64,000 nucleotides of DNA from contig NZ_VMNW02000013.1 of NCBI RefSeq assembly GCF_007713735.2, forward strand, positions 1-64,000, given 5' to 3'. This DNA comes from Amycolatopsis acidicola. GTDB lineage: Bacteria; Actinomycetota; Actinomycetes; Mycobacteriales; Pseudonocardiaceae. The number at the start of each line of letters is the position of its first letter. Position 1 is the first letter of the stretch. This document shows positions 46,502 through 56,406 of the stretch, piece after piece. Position numbers and translations under genes: made by a program. The notes below the pieces were generated by a model that saw only the letters and a list, made by a program, of their open reading frames with translations, searched no databases and was not told the origin of the DNA.

Positions 46502-47899
46502 TCACTTCCCGCCGCGGGCCATGCGGAGCACGTCGAGCGCTTCGTCCAGCTGGGCCTCGGTCAGCTTGCCCTGCTGGATGTATCCGCGCTCCAGCACGAC
46601 GTCGCGGATCGTCTTGAGCTCCTTGAGCGCCTGCTTCGCCACGGCGGCAGCCTCTTCGTAGCCGATGTACTTGTTCAGCGGCGTGACGATCGAGGGCGAA
46701 CCTTCGGCGTAAGCCCGGGTGCGGTCCTCGTTCACGGTCAGGCCCGCGAACACCTTGTCCGCCAGCAGCCGCGAAACGGCGGCCAGCAGCCGCACCGATT
46801 CGAGCACGTTGCGGGCGATCACCGGCAGGTTCACGTTGAGCTGGAAGTTGCCCTGCGAACCGGCGAACGCGACGGCCGCGTCGTTGCCGATCACCTGGGC
46901 CACCACCTGCAGCGTGGCCTCCGGGATCACCGGGTTCACCTTGCCCGGCATGATCGACGAGCCCGGCTGCAGATCCGGCAGCGCCAGCTCGGCCAGCCCG
47001 GTGCGCGGCCCGGAACCCAGCCACCGCAGGTCGTTCGCGATCTTGTTCAGCGAAACCGCGACCGTGCGCAGATTCGCCGACGTCTCCACGACACCGTCCT
47101 GGCTCGCCTGCGCCTCGAAGTGGTTGCGCGCCTCGGTCAGCGGCAGCCCGGTGACCCTGGCGAGCTCGTTCGCCACCGAGGAACCGAAACCGTCGGGCGC
47201 GTTCAGCCCGGAGCCCACCGCGGTGCCGCCGATCGGCAGTTCCCCGAGCCGCTCCAGGCCGGACTGCAACCGCTCGATGCCGTAACGCACCTGCGCGGCC
47301 CACGCGCCCGCCTCCTGGCCGAGCGTGATCGGCACCGCGTCCATCAGGTGCGTGCGACCGGACTTCACGATGTCCTGCCAGTCCGCGGCGCGCTGCTCGA
47401 TCGTCGCGGCGAGGTGGCCGAGCGCGGGGATGACGTCCAGCAGCACGGCTTCGGTGGCGGCGACGTGGATCGTCGTCGGGAAGGTGTCGTTGGAGGACTG
47501 CGACGCGTTGACGTGGTCGTTCGGGTGGACGTCGCGGCCGAGCTTGCGGCTCGCCAGCGTTGCGATCACCTCGTTGGCGTTCATGTTCGAGGAGGTGCCG
47601 GAACCGGTCTGGAACACGTCGATCGGGAAATGCTCGTCGTACTTGCCTTCGGCCACCTCGTCGGCGGCGGCGGCGATCGCCTCGGCCAGGTCGGGTTCCA
47701 GTACGCCGAGCCGGGCGTTCACCCGCGCCGCGGCGGCCTTGAGCAGGCCGAGTGCGCGGATCTGGGCGCGTTCGAGCCCGCGGCCGGAGATCGGGAAGTT
47801 CTCGACGGCCCGCTGGGTCTGGGCGCGGTACAGCGCATCGACGGGCACCTTCACTTCGCCCATCGTGTCGTGTTCGATCCGGTATTCCTGTTCAGCCAT
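46502..47899 (-). CDS. fumC: Class II fumarate hydratase
   Basis: 465 residues from the ATG at 47899; the frame upstream is non-coding. Fumarase/aspartase superfamily: the SS-loop signature [11 protein letters not shown] carries the catalytic Ser; [13 protein letters not shown] and [21 protein letters not shown] are active-site elements. It hydrates fumarate to malate in the TCA cycle and is the class II homotetramer. It corresponds to M. tuberculosis fum (Rv1098c), and glpX (Rv1099c), adjacent there, is 1.8 kb away here because two genes intervene. It is divergent from the flavoprotein gene at 48003. Confidence 0.95.
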   Translation of the reverse strand: MAEQEYRIEHDTMGEVKVPVDALYRAQTQRAVENFPISGRGLERAQIRALGLLKAAAARVNARLGVLEPDLAEAIAAAADEVAEGKYDEHFPIDVFQTGSGTSSNMNANEVIATLASRKLGRDVHPNDHVNASQSSNDTFPTTIHVAATEAVLLDVIPALGHLAATIEQRAADWQDIVKSGRTHLMDAVPITLGQEAGAWAAQVRYGIERLQSGLERLGELPIGGTAVGSGLNAPDGFGSSVANELARVTGLPLTEARNHFEAQASQDGVVETSANLRTVAVSLNKIANDLRWLGSGPRTGLAELALPDLQPGSSIMPGKVNPVIPEATLQVVAQVIGNDAAVAFAGSQGNFQLNVNLPVIARNVLESVRLLAAVSRLLADKVFAGLTVNEDRTRAYAEGSPSIVTPLNKYIGYEEAAAVAKQALKELKTIRDVVLERGYIQQGKLTEAQLDEALDVLRMARGGK

Positions 47900-48002
47900 G
47901 ACGCCAGTTTCGCGCAGCCCGGCCGGACTCGCTTCGTGTGCTTGCGCACCCGATGCACCTAGGATCGGTGTGCCAGAGATCACTGCGGAAGGGCGGTACG
48001 CC

Positions 48003-48992
48003 GTGGGCGCGCCTCAGGAGTTGTCCGTCGATTTGCTGATCGTGGGCGCGGGACCCACGGGTTTGTTCGCCGCGTACTACGCGGGATTTCGCGGCCTTTC
48101 GATGGCCGTGGTGGATTCGCTGCCGGAGGCAGGCGGTCAGGTCACCGCCATGTACCCGGAGAAGATGATCTATGACGTCGGCGGTTTCCCCGCGGTCCGC
48201 GGCCGCGATCTCGTGAAGGGCCTCGTCGAACAGGCCGCGCCGTGGAATCCGCGATATCTGCTGGGGCGCAAGGCGGAAGGGCTGCGCTCGGCGGATTCCG
48301 GGCTGGAGATCCTGCTCGACGGCGGCGACGTCGTGCGTGCCGGCGCGGTACTCATCACGGCCGGGATCGGCGAGTTCACCCCGCGGCCGCTGCCGGCGGG
48401 CGACGGCTGGCTCGGCCGCGGCATGGTGCATTTCGTGCCAGCGCTGGACGCGCACGCGGGACAGGACGTCGTGGTCGTCGGCGGCGGGGATTCGGCGTTC
48501 GACTGGGTGCTGGCGCTGCATCCGGTCGCGGCGAGCGTGACGCTCGTGCACCGCAGGGCCAAGTTCCGCGCCGCGGACTCCATCGTGCGCGAGGCGCAAC
48601 GGCTCGGCGTGCGGATGATCACCGACGCCGAGGTGTCGGAGATGCGGGCAGGCGAATCCGGCGAACTGAGCGAAATCACCGTGCAGCCCAAGGGATCCGA
48701 CGCGCTGGTGCTGCCGGCGCAGACCGTCGTGGCCGCGCTCGGGTTCACCGCAGACCTCGGCCCGATCGAGAACTGGGGATTGGAGATCGACCACCGCGCG
48801 ATCGCTGTCGACTCGAAGATGGCGACGGCGCGGGAACGCGTGTACGCGGCCGGCGACGTGGCGAGCTATCCAGGCAAGGTCAAACTGATCGCGACCGGGT
48901 TCGGCGAAGCGGCGACGGCGGTGAACAACATCGCCGTCGCGCTCGATCCGGACGCGCACCTGTTCCCGGGGCACTCCAGCAACGTCGAATAG
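48003..48992 (+). CDS. Ferredoxin-NADP reductase type 2-like flavoprotein
   Basis: 329 residues from the GTG at 48003, with GGAAGGG nine bases upstream; a GTG at 47970 would add 11 residues. FAD motif [14 protein letters not shown] near the start and NADPH motif [11 protein letters not shown] in the middle; the C-terminal [31 protein letters not shown] is typical of thioredoxin-reductase-like FNR enzymes. The CxxC redox pair of true thioredoxin reductase is absent. It probably passes electrons between NADPH and a ferredoxin. No ferredoxin gene is near. Its stop abuts the stop of the convergent protease gene without a spacer. Confidence 0.88.
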   Translation: MGAPQELSVDLLIVGAGPTGLFAAYYAGFRGLSMAVVDSLPEAGGQVTAMYPEKMIYDVGGFPAVRGRDLVKGLVEQAAPWNPRYLLGRKAEGLRSADSGLEILLDGGDVVRAGAVLITAGIGEFTPRPLPAGDGWLGRGMVHFVPALDAHAGQDVVVVGGGDSAFDWVLALHPVAASVTLVHRRAKFRAADSIVREAQRLGVRMITDAEVSEMRAGESGELSEITVQPKGSDALVLPAQTVVAALGFTADLGPIENWGLEIDHRAIAVDSKMATARERVYAAGDVASYPGKVKLIATGFGEAATAVNNIAVALDPDAHLFPGHSSNVE

Positions 48993-49751
48993 CTACGCGG
49001 CCGTGGTCTGGTTGATCCAATTCGTGTACGCCACCGCCGAGGTGTAGATCGACGGCGCCGTGGCACAGGTCGAGGAATTGTTGCCGGGGCGGCTCGTCAC
49101 GCCCAGCAGCAGCCAGCGGTTGTCCACCTGCGCGAGCTCCGGACCACCGGAATCGCCGTAGCACGCGCCGGAGTTCCCGTTGGGATTGTCCGTGCACAGC
49201 TCGGTTTTCGCGTCGATGGAGGCGGTGCACTTCGCCGGGTCGAGCAGCTGCGTGTCCAGCTGCTGAAGCAGGTTCGGCGCCTGCCCGCAGTTCGGGTCGG
49301 GGCACGTCTGGCCCCAGCCGAGCAGGCGCACCTTGGTGCCCGGCGCGGTGTCGGTGCCGATCGCGGCCGGCGCGGCCGCCGCCGGAGCGGTCAGGTGCAC
49401 CAGCGCGATATCGCCGCCCGCGCCGGACGGGTTGTAGTCCGGGCTGACCACGATCTTGTCCGGCTTGGTGACCTCGCCGCCCTGCGTGCGGTCGTTGCTG
49501 CCCACCCGCGCGGTGAACGCGTCCGCCTGACGGCCCTCGACACAGTGCGCCGCCGTGACCACCCACGACGGGTTGATCAGTGAGCCACCGCAGAAGAACT
49601 CGCCCGAGGTGTTCTGCAGCGCCGCGGCGAACGGGTACGGCTGATCGGCCTCGACCCCGCCGACGAGCGCGGGCTGAATCGCCGAAGCGGGCTGTACACA
49701 GAAGATCACCGCGAGCAAGCAGCTCGCGGTGATCAGCAACGTCCGCCTCAC
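48993..49751 (-). CDS. Secreted trypsin-like S1 protease
   Basis: 252 residues, GTG at 49751 overlapping the glpX stop by four bases (GTGA), so translation is coupled. Signal peptide (ends PASA) then a short propeptide and ALVGGVEAD, the zymogen activation N-terminus. His69 (TAAHC), Asp114 (GGDIALVHL) and Ser201 (CYGDSGGP) form the triad; four other cysteines suit disulphides. The position equivalent to trypsin Asp189 is Gly, so specificity is not for basic residues. The single domain length suits secreted actinomycete S1 proteases. Confidence 0.9.
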   Translation of the reverse strand: MRRTLLITASCLLAVIFCVQPASAIQPALVGGVEADQPYPFAAALQNTSGEFFCGGSLINPSWVVTAAHCVEGRQADAFTARVGSNDRTQGGEVTKPDKIVVSPDYNPSGAGGDIALVHLTAPAAAAPAAIGTDTAPGTKVRLLGWGQTCPDPNCGQAPNLLQQLDTQLLDPAKCTASIDAKTELCTDNPNGNSGACYGDSGGPELAQVDNRWLLLGVTSRPGNNSSTCATAPSIYTSAVAYTNWINQTTAA

Positions 49752-50812
49752 GGGAGCGGCGGCATCAGGTCGGCGTCGTCACCCGGGGCACCGTCGAAGT
49801 CGATCGCCGAGTACTCGCGCAGTTTGGTCAGCCGGTGGTAGCCGTCGATCAGGCGCACCGTGCCGGACTTCGAGCGCATCACGATCGACTGCGTCGTCGC
49901 GCCGCCCGCGCGGTAGTGCACGCCGCGAAGCAGGTCGCCGTCCGTCACGCCGGTGGCGCAGAAGAAGACGTTGTCGCCGCGGACGAGGTCGTCGGTGGTG
50001 AGCACGCGGTCGAGGTCGTGCCCCGCCGCGAGCGCTTTCTCACGCTCGGCGTCGTCCTTCGGCCAGAGGCGGCCCTGCAGCTCGCCGCCGAGGCACTTCA
50101 GCGCGCACGCGGCGATGATGCCCTCGGGCGTGCCGCCGATGCCGACGAGCAGATCGACACCCGTCGTCGGCCGGGCCGCGGCGATCGCGCCGGCCACGTC
50201 ACCGTCGGAGATGAACCGGATCCGGGCGCCCGCCTCGCGGACCTCCTTGATGATCTGCTCGTGCCGCGGCCGGTCCAGGATGCAGACCGTGACGTCGGAA
50301 ACCCCGCTGTGCTTGGCCTTCGCGACCCGGCGGATGTTCTCCGCGATCGGGGCGGCCAGGTCGATCGCGCCAGCGGCCTCCGGGCCGACGGCCAGCTTCT
50401 CCATGTAGAACACCGCGGAGGGGTCGAACATCGCGCCGCGCTCGGCGACCGCCAGCACGGCCAGCGCGTTGGGCATGCCCTTCGCCATCAGCGTGGTGCC
50501 GTCGATCGGGTCGACCGCGACGTCACACGCCGGGCCGTCGCCGTTGCCGACCTCCTCGCCGTTGTAGAGCATCGGCGCTTCGTCTTTCTCGCCCTCGCCG
50601 ATGACCACGACGCCACGCATCGAAACCGTGGAGATGAGCTGGCGCATCGCGTCCACCGCGGCGCCGTCACCGCCGTTCTTGTCGCCCTTGCCGACCCAGC
50701 GGCCCGCCGCCATGGCGGCTGCCTCCGTGACGCGCACCAGCTCCATCGCGAGGTTGCGATCGGGCGCTTCCTTACGTCGCTCGGAGCTGGGGGACGGGGT
50801 GCCGCTCGACAT
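49748..50812 (-). CDS. glpX: Class II fructose-1,6-bisphosphatase
   Basis: 354 residues from the ATG at 50812, with GGAGG six bases upstream. GlpX motifs: [25 protein letters not shown] and DPIDGTT, the Mg- and phosphate-binding loops of the class II family. It hydrolyses fructose 1,6-bisphosphate in gluconeogenesis; actinomycetes depend on this class because class I is missing. It corresponds to Rv1099c. The downstream secreted protease gene overlaps its stop, an odd pairing. The upstream neighbour is xseB (84-base gap). Confidence 0.95.
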   Translation of the reverse strand: MSSGTPSPSSERRKEAPDRNLAMELVRVTEAAAMAAGRWVGKGDKNGGDGAAVDAMRQLISTVSMRGVVVIGEGEKDEAPMLYNGEEVGNGDGPACDVAVDPIDGTTLMAKGMPNALAVLAVAERGAMFDPSAVFYMEKLAVGPEAAGAIDLAAPIAENIRRVAKAKHSGVSDVTVCILDRPRHEQIIKEVREAGARIRFISDGDVAGAIAAARPTTGVDLLVGIGGTPEGIIAACALKCLGGELQGRLWPKDDAEREKALAAGHDLDRVLTTDDLVRGDNVFFCATGVTDGDLLRGVHYRAGGATTQSIVMRSKSGTVRLIDGYHRLTKLREYSAIDFDGAPGDDADLMPPLP

Positions 50813-50896
50813 TGATGCCTCCAGGGTCGGTGCTGGCCGGACGTCGATTCTCTCAGACGCTTTCGGATCCGCAGGCCGCCATCCGCATGGCAAAGG

Positions 50897-51139
50897 TCAC
50901 TGTCCGTCTCCGGTGGCGGCCGCCTCGTCGTCCTCCACCGACTTCAGGGCCGCTTCGATGCGCTCGCGCGCGCCTTCGAGATGCCGCTCGCAGACCTTCG
51001 CGAGGTGCTCGCCCTTCTCCCACAGCGCCAGCGACTGCTCCAGCGAAAGGCCGCCCGCCTCCAGCTCCCGCACCACTTCGACGAGCTGGTCGCGGGCCTG
51101 TTCATAGCCGAGCTCGGTGTTTTCCGGGTCGTCGCTCAC
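50897..51139 (-). CDS. xseB: Exodeoxyribonuclease VII small subunit
   Basis: 80 residues, GTG at 51139. The three-helix fold is recognised by [44 protein letters not shown], a hallmark of XseB. It assembles with XseA into the single-strand-specific exonuclease VII. No strong ribosome site precedes the start, and it lies inside the 3' end of the preceding gene (38-base overlap), suggesting coupled translation. It corresponds to Rv1107c. Confidence 0.93.
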   Translation of the reverse strand: MSDDPENTELGYEQARDQLVEVVRELEAGGLSLEQSLALWEKGEHLAKVCERHLEGARERIEAALKSVEDDEAAATGDGQ

Positions 51140-51500
51140 CAGCGCACACTAGCGCGCTCGCCACCGCGTGGTCGTACCCCATGAACGCCTGGGCGAACTC
51201 CTGGCCATCACTCTCGGTGATCGCGTCCTCGATGCAGCCCTGCGCGTGCGCGACCCGGCGCCGGTAGGCCGAGCCCTCGCGGAACCACCACGTGGTGCCG
51301 ACCTGCACCGAGGTGACCTCGGACAGCCGGCGAAGGTGCTTGTCCAGGCCCCAGCGGCTCGCCGCCTCGCAGCCCGCCAGCAGCGACGACCAGCACGCGT
51401 TGGCGGCTTCGTCCGTCTCCGCGGCTTCGAGCAGCACGGCCCTGGCTCCGGCGCGTGCCGCCACGTCCGCGGTGAGCGGGAGGAACGTGGGGGCTCGCAC
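51102..51500 (-). CDS. Hypothetical protein between xseA and xseB
   Basis: 132 residues from a GTG at 51500 with GGAG upstream, four bases after the xseA stop. The sequence has alternating helices rich in Ala, Glu and Arg: [33 protein letters not shown], then [14 protein letters not shown]. It overlaps the xseB start by 38 bases. I recognise no family; the composition is protein-like with Trp and Cys residues. It may be a real gene of the xse operon or a chance frame. Its position between xseA and xseB is not that of mycobacteria, where xseB follows xseA directly. Confidence 0.55.
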   Translation of the reverse strand: MRAPTFLPLTADVAARAGARAVLLEAAETDEAANACWSSLLAGCEAASRWGLDKHLRRLSEVTSVQVGTTWWFREGSAYRRRVAHAQGCIEDAITESDGQEFAQAFMGYDHAVASALVCAGERRPGKHRARL

Positions 51501-51503
51501 TGC

Positions 51504-52760
51504 CTACTCTCCTGGTTCCGTCGACGTGACCGTCCCGTGGATCGCCCCGTCGACGACCCGCACGCGGAGAGGCGTGCCCTCCGCTACTTCAGAGATGGAT
51601 CGGAGCACCTGGAGGTTGCCTGCCGCGTCGGGATATTGCACGACCGTGTAGCCGCGGGACATCGTCGCGGCCGGGCCGAGCGCGGTCAGCCGCGCCCGCG
51701 CCGAGGCGATCGCGGCCTGCTCGTGGGAAAGCGAGTTCAGCATCGCGCGGCGGCCGCGCTCACGGTGCAGCTCGACGTCCTCCGCGCGGCGATCCACCGG
51801 GGCAAAGGGGTCGGCGAGCACCGGACGGCTGCGGAGCTGGTCGAGGAGGCGGCACTGGGTGTCGACCCAGCCGTGCAGCGCGCGCCGGGCGCGGTCACGC
51901 ATCTGGTGCACGCGGGCGGTTTCCTCCTTGACGTCGGGCACGATCCGTTTGCCCGCGTCGGTGGGGGTCGAGCAGCGCAGATCCGCGACGTGGTCGAGGA
52001 GCGGGGTGTCGGGTTCGTGCCCGATGGCGCTGACCACCGGCGTCCCCGCGGCGGCGACCGCCCGGCAGAGCGCTTCGTCGGAGAAGGGGAGCAGGTCCTC
52101 GACACTGCCCCCGCCGCGCGCGATCACGATGACGTCGATGTTCGGGTCGGCGTCCAGAATGGACAGTGCCTTGCGGATCTGCGGGACCGCGGTGGGGCCC
52201 TGCACGGCGGTGTTGATCACCTGGATCGGCGCGGCGGGCCAGCGGTTGTGCGCGTTCGCCAGCACGTCGTGTTCCGCTGCGGACGCGCGCCCGGTGATCA
52301 GCCCGATTCCCTTGGGGAGGAAGGGAAGTCGCCGTTTACGCTCCCTCGCGAACAGGCCCTCGGCGTCGAGGAGCCGGCGCAGCCGCTCGATGCGCGCGAG
52401 CAGTTCGCCGATGCCGACCGCCCGGATTTCGCTGGCCCGCAGGCTGATCGTGCCGCGGCCGAGGAAGAACGTGGGTTTGGCGTTGACCAGCACGCTGGCG
52501 CCCTCCCGCAGCGGCGGCTCGATCCCGCGGATGAGGCGCACCGGGCACGTGACGGTCATCGACACGTCGGCGCTCGGGTCCCGCAGGGTGAGGAAGGCGG
52601 TCTGCGTGCCGGGGCGGGCGGAGATCTGGGTGACCTGGCCCTCGACCCACACGACCCCGAGCCGATGCACCCAGTCGGCGATCTTGCGCGCGACGGTGCG
52701 GACGGGCCACGGATTCTCGGCGCTGGTCGGCGGCGTGTTCCCGGTCGATTCGGTCGTCAT
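51504..52760 (-). CDS. xseA: Exodeoxyribonuclease VII large subunit
   Basis: 418 residues from the ATG at 52760; the frame upstream is not supported. An OB-fold domain (about 20-110, VWVEGQVTQISARPGTQTAFLTLRD) binds DNA, followed by the catalytic domain with VIVIARGGGSVEDLLPFSDEALCRAVAA and SAIGHEPDTPLLDHVADLR. The coiled-coil region (about 270-360) binds XseB. It degrades single-stranded DNA from both ends and acts in mismatch and recombination repair. It corresponds to Rv1108c. Confidence 0.94.
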   Translation of the reverse strand: MTTESTGNTPPTSAENPWPVRTVARKIADWVHRLGVVWVEGQVTQISARPGTQTAFLTLRDPSADVSMTVTCPVRLIRGIEPPLREGASVLVNAKPTFFLGRGTISLRASEIRAVGIGELLARIERLRRLLDAEGLFARERKRRLPFLPKGIGLITGRASAAEHDVLANAHNRWPAAPIQVINTAVQGPTAVPQIRKALSILDADPNIDVIVIARGGGSVEDLLPFSDEALCRAVAAAGTPVVSAIGHEPDTPLLDHVADLRCSTPTDAGKRIVPDVKEETARVHQMRDRARRALHGWVDTQCRLLDQLRSRPVLADPFAPVDRRAEDVELHRERGRRAMLNSLSHEQAAIASARARLTALGPAATMSRGYTVVQYPDAAGNLQVLRSISEVAEGTPLRVRVVDGAIHGTVTSTEPGE

Positions 52761-53338
52761 GGGGCGTCCTGGCTTGGTCGTGGAGTGTCGCTCGGCGGGT
52801 GTTCTGGTGGCCTGGCGCGGTCGGCCGGCCTGGTGCAATCGGTGGTGGGCACGCTGCCTGCGCGATCGTGCATCACCGGCTGGCCTGGCGCGTGAACCCG
52901 GTAAATCTATCGGCAACGGTCACTTTCGGCAGTGGAATTCGCTTGTGGCTCGCCGAATTCTTGCGTGGGGCCGCGGTGGTTCCGGCCATGGCGCCTTGCG
53001 TCTGGCTGGGCCGCGATGCTCTCGCCCGCGCGCCCGTCTTGGTGTTGGGCTGGCCGCGATGCCCCTGCCCGCGTGCCCGTCTTGGTGTTGGGCTGGCCGC
53101 GATGCCCCTGCCCGTGCGCCCGTTTTGCGTTGGGCCTGTGGTGGTTCCGTGGTGGCTCGCGCGTCTCGCGTTGGCTGGTCCCGTGATAGCCCGGCGCAGC
53201 TCGGACCGCCCGCGGTGCGCCGGTTCGACCTCGGTGGCTCCGTCCGAAAGCAGGCCTGGCGCCGATCGGGTTTCGATCGTCCGGTTGGGTCGCGGCCCTT
53301 GCGGTGCGCCGACTCGACTGTGGCGACCCGCCGGGGCG
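52761..53338. other. 578-base gene-free region with tandem repeat
   Basis: Both flanking genes run on the minus strand. No frame here looks like protein: the candidates are Arg/Pro-rich and overlap the repeat. It holds the 43-base tandem repeat listed separately. It may contain the promoter of xseA. Confidence 0.6.
53008..53135. repeat. 43-base tandem repeat, about three copies
   Basis: The sequence CTGGCCGCGATG recurs at intervals of exactly 43 bases (GGCCGCGATG-type cores at 53009, 53052 and 53095), each followed by CCCCTGCCC or a variant and then CCCGTCTTGGTGTTGGGC. Copy 1 differs at CTCTCGCCC, copy 3 ends early with CGTTTTGCGTTGGGC. It is intergenic, with no dyad symmetry obvious within the unit. 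Confidence 0.85.
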
Positions 53339-53995
53339 TCACAGTCCGGCGGTGTCCGGGCCGTCGCTTTCCGCCAGTCGTTGCACGTTGCCGATGCGGC
53401 GGGTCAGCATCCCGACGAACGACGGCCGGTTGGCGTGGGCGCGTTCGTAGGCCAGCAACTCCTCGAGCTGCTCGAGCGAAAACCGGCGAAGGCGCGCCCG
53501 CAGCTGCGGCAGCGTCATCTCGTCGTAGTTCGCCAGCCCGACCGGCCCGTCGCCCAGCCCGTCGCCCGGTTCGGCGTCGCTGTCGAACTCGCCCTCGGTG
53601 TGGTCCTCCGCGAGTGCCCTTTCTTCCTGCTCCCAAGGGTCCCGCGGGCTTTCGCTGACGTCCTTCAGCACAGTCACCGGGCGGTAGCCGTTCTTGACCG
53701 CCGAAGGCTCGCTGAACGGGGGCGCGTCGGCCGGGTTTTCGTCGTCGGCCGCGAGGTCTTCGTCGAAGGTGGCCCAGCTCGGCGTCTCCTCGACGGGCCG
53801 CAGCGCGGACAGCGCCTCGTCGCCCTTGATCGCGAGTTCGGTGACGTGCTGCTGCAGGCGCATGGAGAACTGCAGGACTTGGGAGAACACCGTGACGGGC
53901 AGTCCGGCTACCTGTTTCGGCAGCTCGCGGGCATGCTCGGCGGCGGTCACGGCCAGGCCCGCGGCAACACGGAGGGGGAGCGGGAGCGGCTTCAT
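53339..53995 (-). CDS. Lipid-droplet-associated protein-like
   Basis: 218 residues from the ATG at 53995; another ATG at 54019 is possible. The N-terminal ~65 residues (PLPLPLRVAAGLAVTAAEHARELPKQVAGLPVTVFSQVLQFSMRLQQHV) are amphipathic/hydrophobic, suited to binding a lipid monolayer. The middle is acidic and disordered with many Asp/Glu/Pro, and the last ~60 residues form helices with QLRARLRRFSLEQLEELLAYERAHANRP. It corresponds by position (between xseA and ispH) to Rv1109c, annotated as lipid-droplet-associated. A divergent 238-base gap separates it from ispH. Confidence 0.82.
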   Translation of the reverse strand: MKPLPLPLRVAAGLAVTAAEHARELPKQVAGLPVTVFSQVLQFSMRLQQHVTELAIKGDEALSALRPVEETPSWATFDEDLAADDENPADAPPFSEPSAVKNGYRPVTVLKDVSESPRDPWEQEERALAEDHTEGEFDSDAEPGDGLGDGPVGLANYDEMTLPQLRARLRRFSLEQLEELLAYERAHANRPSFVGMLTRRIGNVQRLAESDGPDTAGL

Positions 53996-54233
53996 GCGTA
54001 CAGCGTGCCCCAAGTGGGCCATCCTGCCCAACCGATCAAGACCAATGGCCCATCCGACGTGACGGGCCGCACAATCCCGAGCCGTTTTCCCGGTTGCCGG
54101 TAGCGGGGTTTCCGGTGGCCGGGCGTCCGCGGCCCGGCCTGCGACGACTGTGCGCGAGATGACACCGGCCGTTGGCCAGGGGCGGGAGCGACCGTTCCGC
54201 GCGCACCTGCCCATGGCCCGTACCCTGGGGCAT

Positions 54234-55205
54234 ATGAGTGCAGGGACACCTTCGACCGAATCCGCCAAGCGAGTGCTGCTGGCCAAACCGCGCGGTTATT
54301 GCGCGGGTGTGGACCGCGCCGTGATCGCGGTCGAAAAGGCCTTGGAGCTCTACGGGCCGCCCGTGTACGTCCGCAAGGAGATCGTGCACAACCGGCACGT
54401 CGTCGACACGCTGCGCGAGCGCGGCGTGATCTTCGTCGACGAGACGTCCGAGGTGCCCGAGGGCGAGCTGGTGGTGTTCTCCGCGCACGGTGTTTCCCCG
54501 GCCGTGCACGCCGAGGCCGCGGAGCGGAACCTGCGCACCATCGACGCGACCTGCCCGCTGGTCACCAAGGTGCACAAGGAAGTCAACCGGTTCGCGCGGG
54601 ACGACTTCGACATTTTGCTGATCGGTCACCACGGTCACGAAGAGGTCGAAGGCACGTCGGGTGAAGCGCCGGAACACGTGCAGCTCGTCGACACGGCCGA
54701 GGACGTGGCCAAGGCGGAGATCCGCGATCCGTCCAAAGTGGTGTGGCTCTCCCAGACGACGCTCAGCGTCGACGAGACCATGGAGCGCGTCGACCAGTTG
54801 CGGGAGCGTTTCCCCAACCTGGCCGACCCGCCGAGCGACGACATTTGTTACGCCACCTCGAACCGTCAGGTCGCGGTGAAGGCGATGGCCGGTGAATGCG
54901 ACCTCGTGCTCGTCGTCGGTTCGCGGAACTCGTCGAACTCCAAGCGATTGGTCGAGGTCGCCCTGCAGGCGGGCGCGAAGGACGCGCATCTGATCGACTA
55001 CGCGCGCGAGGTCGACGAGTCGTGGCTCGAAGGCGTCGGCACAGTCGGCGTGACCAGTGGCGCCTCGGTGCCGGACGTGCTCGTGATGGAACTGCTCGAG
55101 TGGCTGGCGGAGCGCGGCTGGGGCGAGGTGGAAGAAGTCACCACGGCGAACGAGAAGATCGCCTTCGCACTGCCGCGAGAGCTTCGCAGCAAGGCAGGCA
55201 AGTAG
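54234..55205 (+). CDS. ispH: 4-hydroxy-3-methylbut-2-enyl diphosphate reductase
   Basis: 323 residues from the ATG at 54234. The iron-sulfur ligands Cys23 ([12 protein letters not shown]), Cys107 (DATCPLVTK) and Cys205 ([11 protein letters not shown]) are all present, as are the substrate His residues in SAHGVS and GHHGHEE. It makes IPP and DMAPP in the last step of the methylerythritol phosphate pathway. It corresponds to lytB2 (Rv1110). The upstream divergent region probably holds its promoter. The cis-prenyltransferase at 30004 would use its product. Confidence 0.95.
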   Translation: MSAGTPSTESAKRVLLAKPRGYCAGVDRAVIAVEKALELYGPPVYVRKEIVHNRHVVDTLRERGVIFVDETSEVPEGELVVFSAHGVSPAVHAEAAERNLRTIDATCPLVTKVHKEVNRFARDDFDILLIGHHGHEEVEGTSGEAPEHVQLVDTAEDVAKAEIRDPSKVVWLSQTTLSVDETMERVDQLRERFPNLADPPSDDICYATSNRQVAVKAMAGECDLVLVVGSRNSSNSKRLVEVALQAGAKDAHLIDYAREVDESWLEGVGTVGVTSGASVPDVLVMELLEWLAERGWGEVEEVTTANEKIAFALPRELRSKAGK

Positions 55206-55335
55206 TCCCGAGGACTTCCCGCACGGCTGGACCGGTGGTCTGGCCACGCGCGAGTTGTCCTTTGTGGAGCGTCGGAAAAGGTCGCTTGAGGACGAAGCGG
55301 GCCAACCGAGACGGCTTAGCTCAGTATGGCTCAGC

Positions 55336-56406
55336 TCAGCCCTCGTCGTCCCACGGCCGACGCCCACCCCGCTCCGGCGGATTGCTCCGGCGGCCGGGAA
55401 AACGTCGCGGGTCGCCCTGACGTCCGCCGCGCGGGTCGCCTTCGCCTCGCGGCGGCAGGCGGCGTGGCCGGTCACCCGTGCCGGCACCGCGGCCGTCGCC
55501 ACCACGCCGACGGTCATCCTCCGGCGGACGCGGCCGCCGCGCTCCGGGCGGCGGTGCTTTCCGTTCGCGGGCACCAGGGTCGCCGCCACGCTCCCCGCGC
55601 CGCGGCGGATCCTCCGGCCGCGGGCGCCGAGGCGTCAGCGGCAGGGACGGGTGCTGATCGGCGGGCGGCGTCCGCGGCGGCTGAGGACGGCCCTCCGCCG
55701 GGCGGCGGCCGCGGATCGCGCCCTCGCGCTTCCCCGGTGCACCGTCACGCCCAGGCAGGCCCTCCCGGGCCGCAGCGGCGCCGTCAGGATCCCTGCGGGC
55801 ACCTTCCCGGCCGCGGGCACCTTCCCGGCCGCGGGCACCTTCGCGGCCCGGACGACCGGGACGCGAAGCACCATCACGGCCAGGCGCCTTGACCGGCGGA
55901 CGTTTCCTCATCGCCGCATCGGCCTTCGCGCCCTTCAGCGGAGCCTTCGGGTCCCGCTCGCGATAGATCCGGAAGATCCCGATCGCCAGCGTGAAACCGG
56001 TCGTGATCGCCATCGTGGGGAACGCGTTGATCAGCGGCGTGCCCACCGCCAGCGCCTTCGCCAGTGTGTCGCTGCTGGCGGGCAGCCCCGAAACCAGGAG
56101 CACGACGCTCGGCACGGTGACCGCCAGGATCAACGGCGGCTGCACCATCGGCCCGAACAGGCTGCGCCGCTGAACCGCGCAGACCGCGCCCAGCGAGCCG
56201 ATGACGTAGCACGTGTAGAACAACCAGCCCAGCGAATCGCCCACCTGCATGTCGACGATCGCGCTGACGAGGGCCAGGCCGAACGCCGAGAGTATGGCGC
56301 CCCACCACGGCAGCCCACGGCGATCACCGACGACGGGACGCTCGTCCCACGGAACGGCTACCTCGTCGGCGTCAGGGGCGCTCTGCCGATCGCGAATGGC
56401 GGTCAC
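55336..56406 (-). CDS. DUF6542 membrane protein with Arg/Pro/Gly tail
   Basis: 356 residues from a GTG at 56406; the frame stays open far upstream but reads as non-coding. About four helices occupy ~33-150 (LPWWGAILSAFGLALVSAIVDM; WLFYTCYVIGSLGAVCAV; LILAVTVPSVVLLVSGL; INAFPTMAITTGFTLAIGIF). The C-terminal ~200 residues are a highly basic Arg/Pro/Gly tail with tandem GREGAR units and RRPRPP-type stretches, encoded by an 18-base DNA repeat (about 55795-55855). It corresponds to Rv1111c in the same position after ispH. Function unknown; the tail could bind nucleic acid or polar partners. Confidence 0.82.
   Translation of the reverse strand: MTAIRDRQSAPDADEVAVPWDERPVVGDRRGLPWWGAILSAFGLALVSAIVDMQVGDSLGWLFYTCYVIGSLGAVCAVQRRSLFGPMVQPPLILAVTVPSVVLLVSGLPASSDTLAKALAVGTPLINAFPTMAITTGFTLAIGIFRIYRERDPKAPLKGAKADAAMRKRPPVKAPGRDGASRPGRPGREGARGREGARGREGARRDPDGAAAAREGLPGRDGAPGKREGAIRGRRPAEGRPQPPRTPPADQHPSLPLTPRRPRPEDPPRRGERGGDPGARERKAPPPGARRPRPPEDDRRRGGDGRGAGTGDRPRRLPPRGEGDPRGGRQGDPRRFPGRRSNPPERGGRRPWDDEG
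55795..55855. repeat. 18-base in-frame repeat in the DUF6542 gene
   Basis: About three copies of an 18-base unit (core GGGCACCTTCCCGGCC on the plus strand) encode the repeated GREGAR hexapeptide on the minus strand. An in-frame multiple of three bases allows copy number to vary without breaking the gene. Confidence 0.8.

Noticed and set aside
53008..53135. CRISPR array
   Set aside because: The copies are contiguous without variable spacers, and no cas genes are present.
52920..53636. 238-residue minus-strand frame across the 43-base repeat
   Set aside because: Arg/Pro-rich, overlaps the lipid-droplet gene out of phase, and is largely repeat sequence.
55206..55335. tRNA or other RNA gene
   Set aside because: The segment GGCTTAGCTCAGTATGGCTCAG has a tRNA-like GGCT...AGCTCAG start, but no acceptor, anticodon or T arms can be folded.
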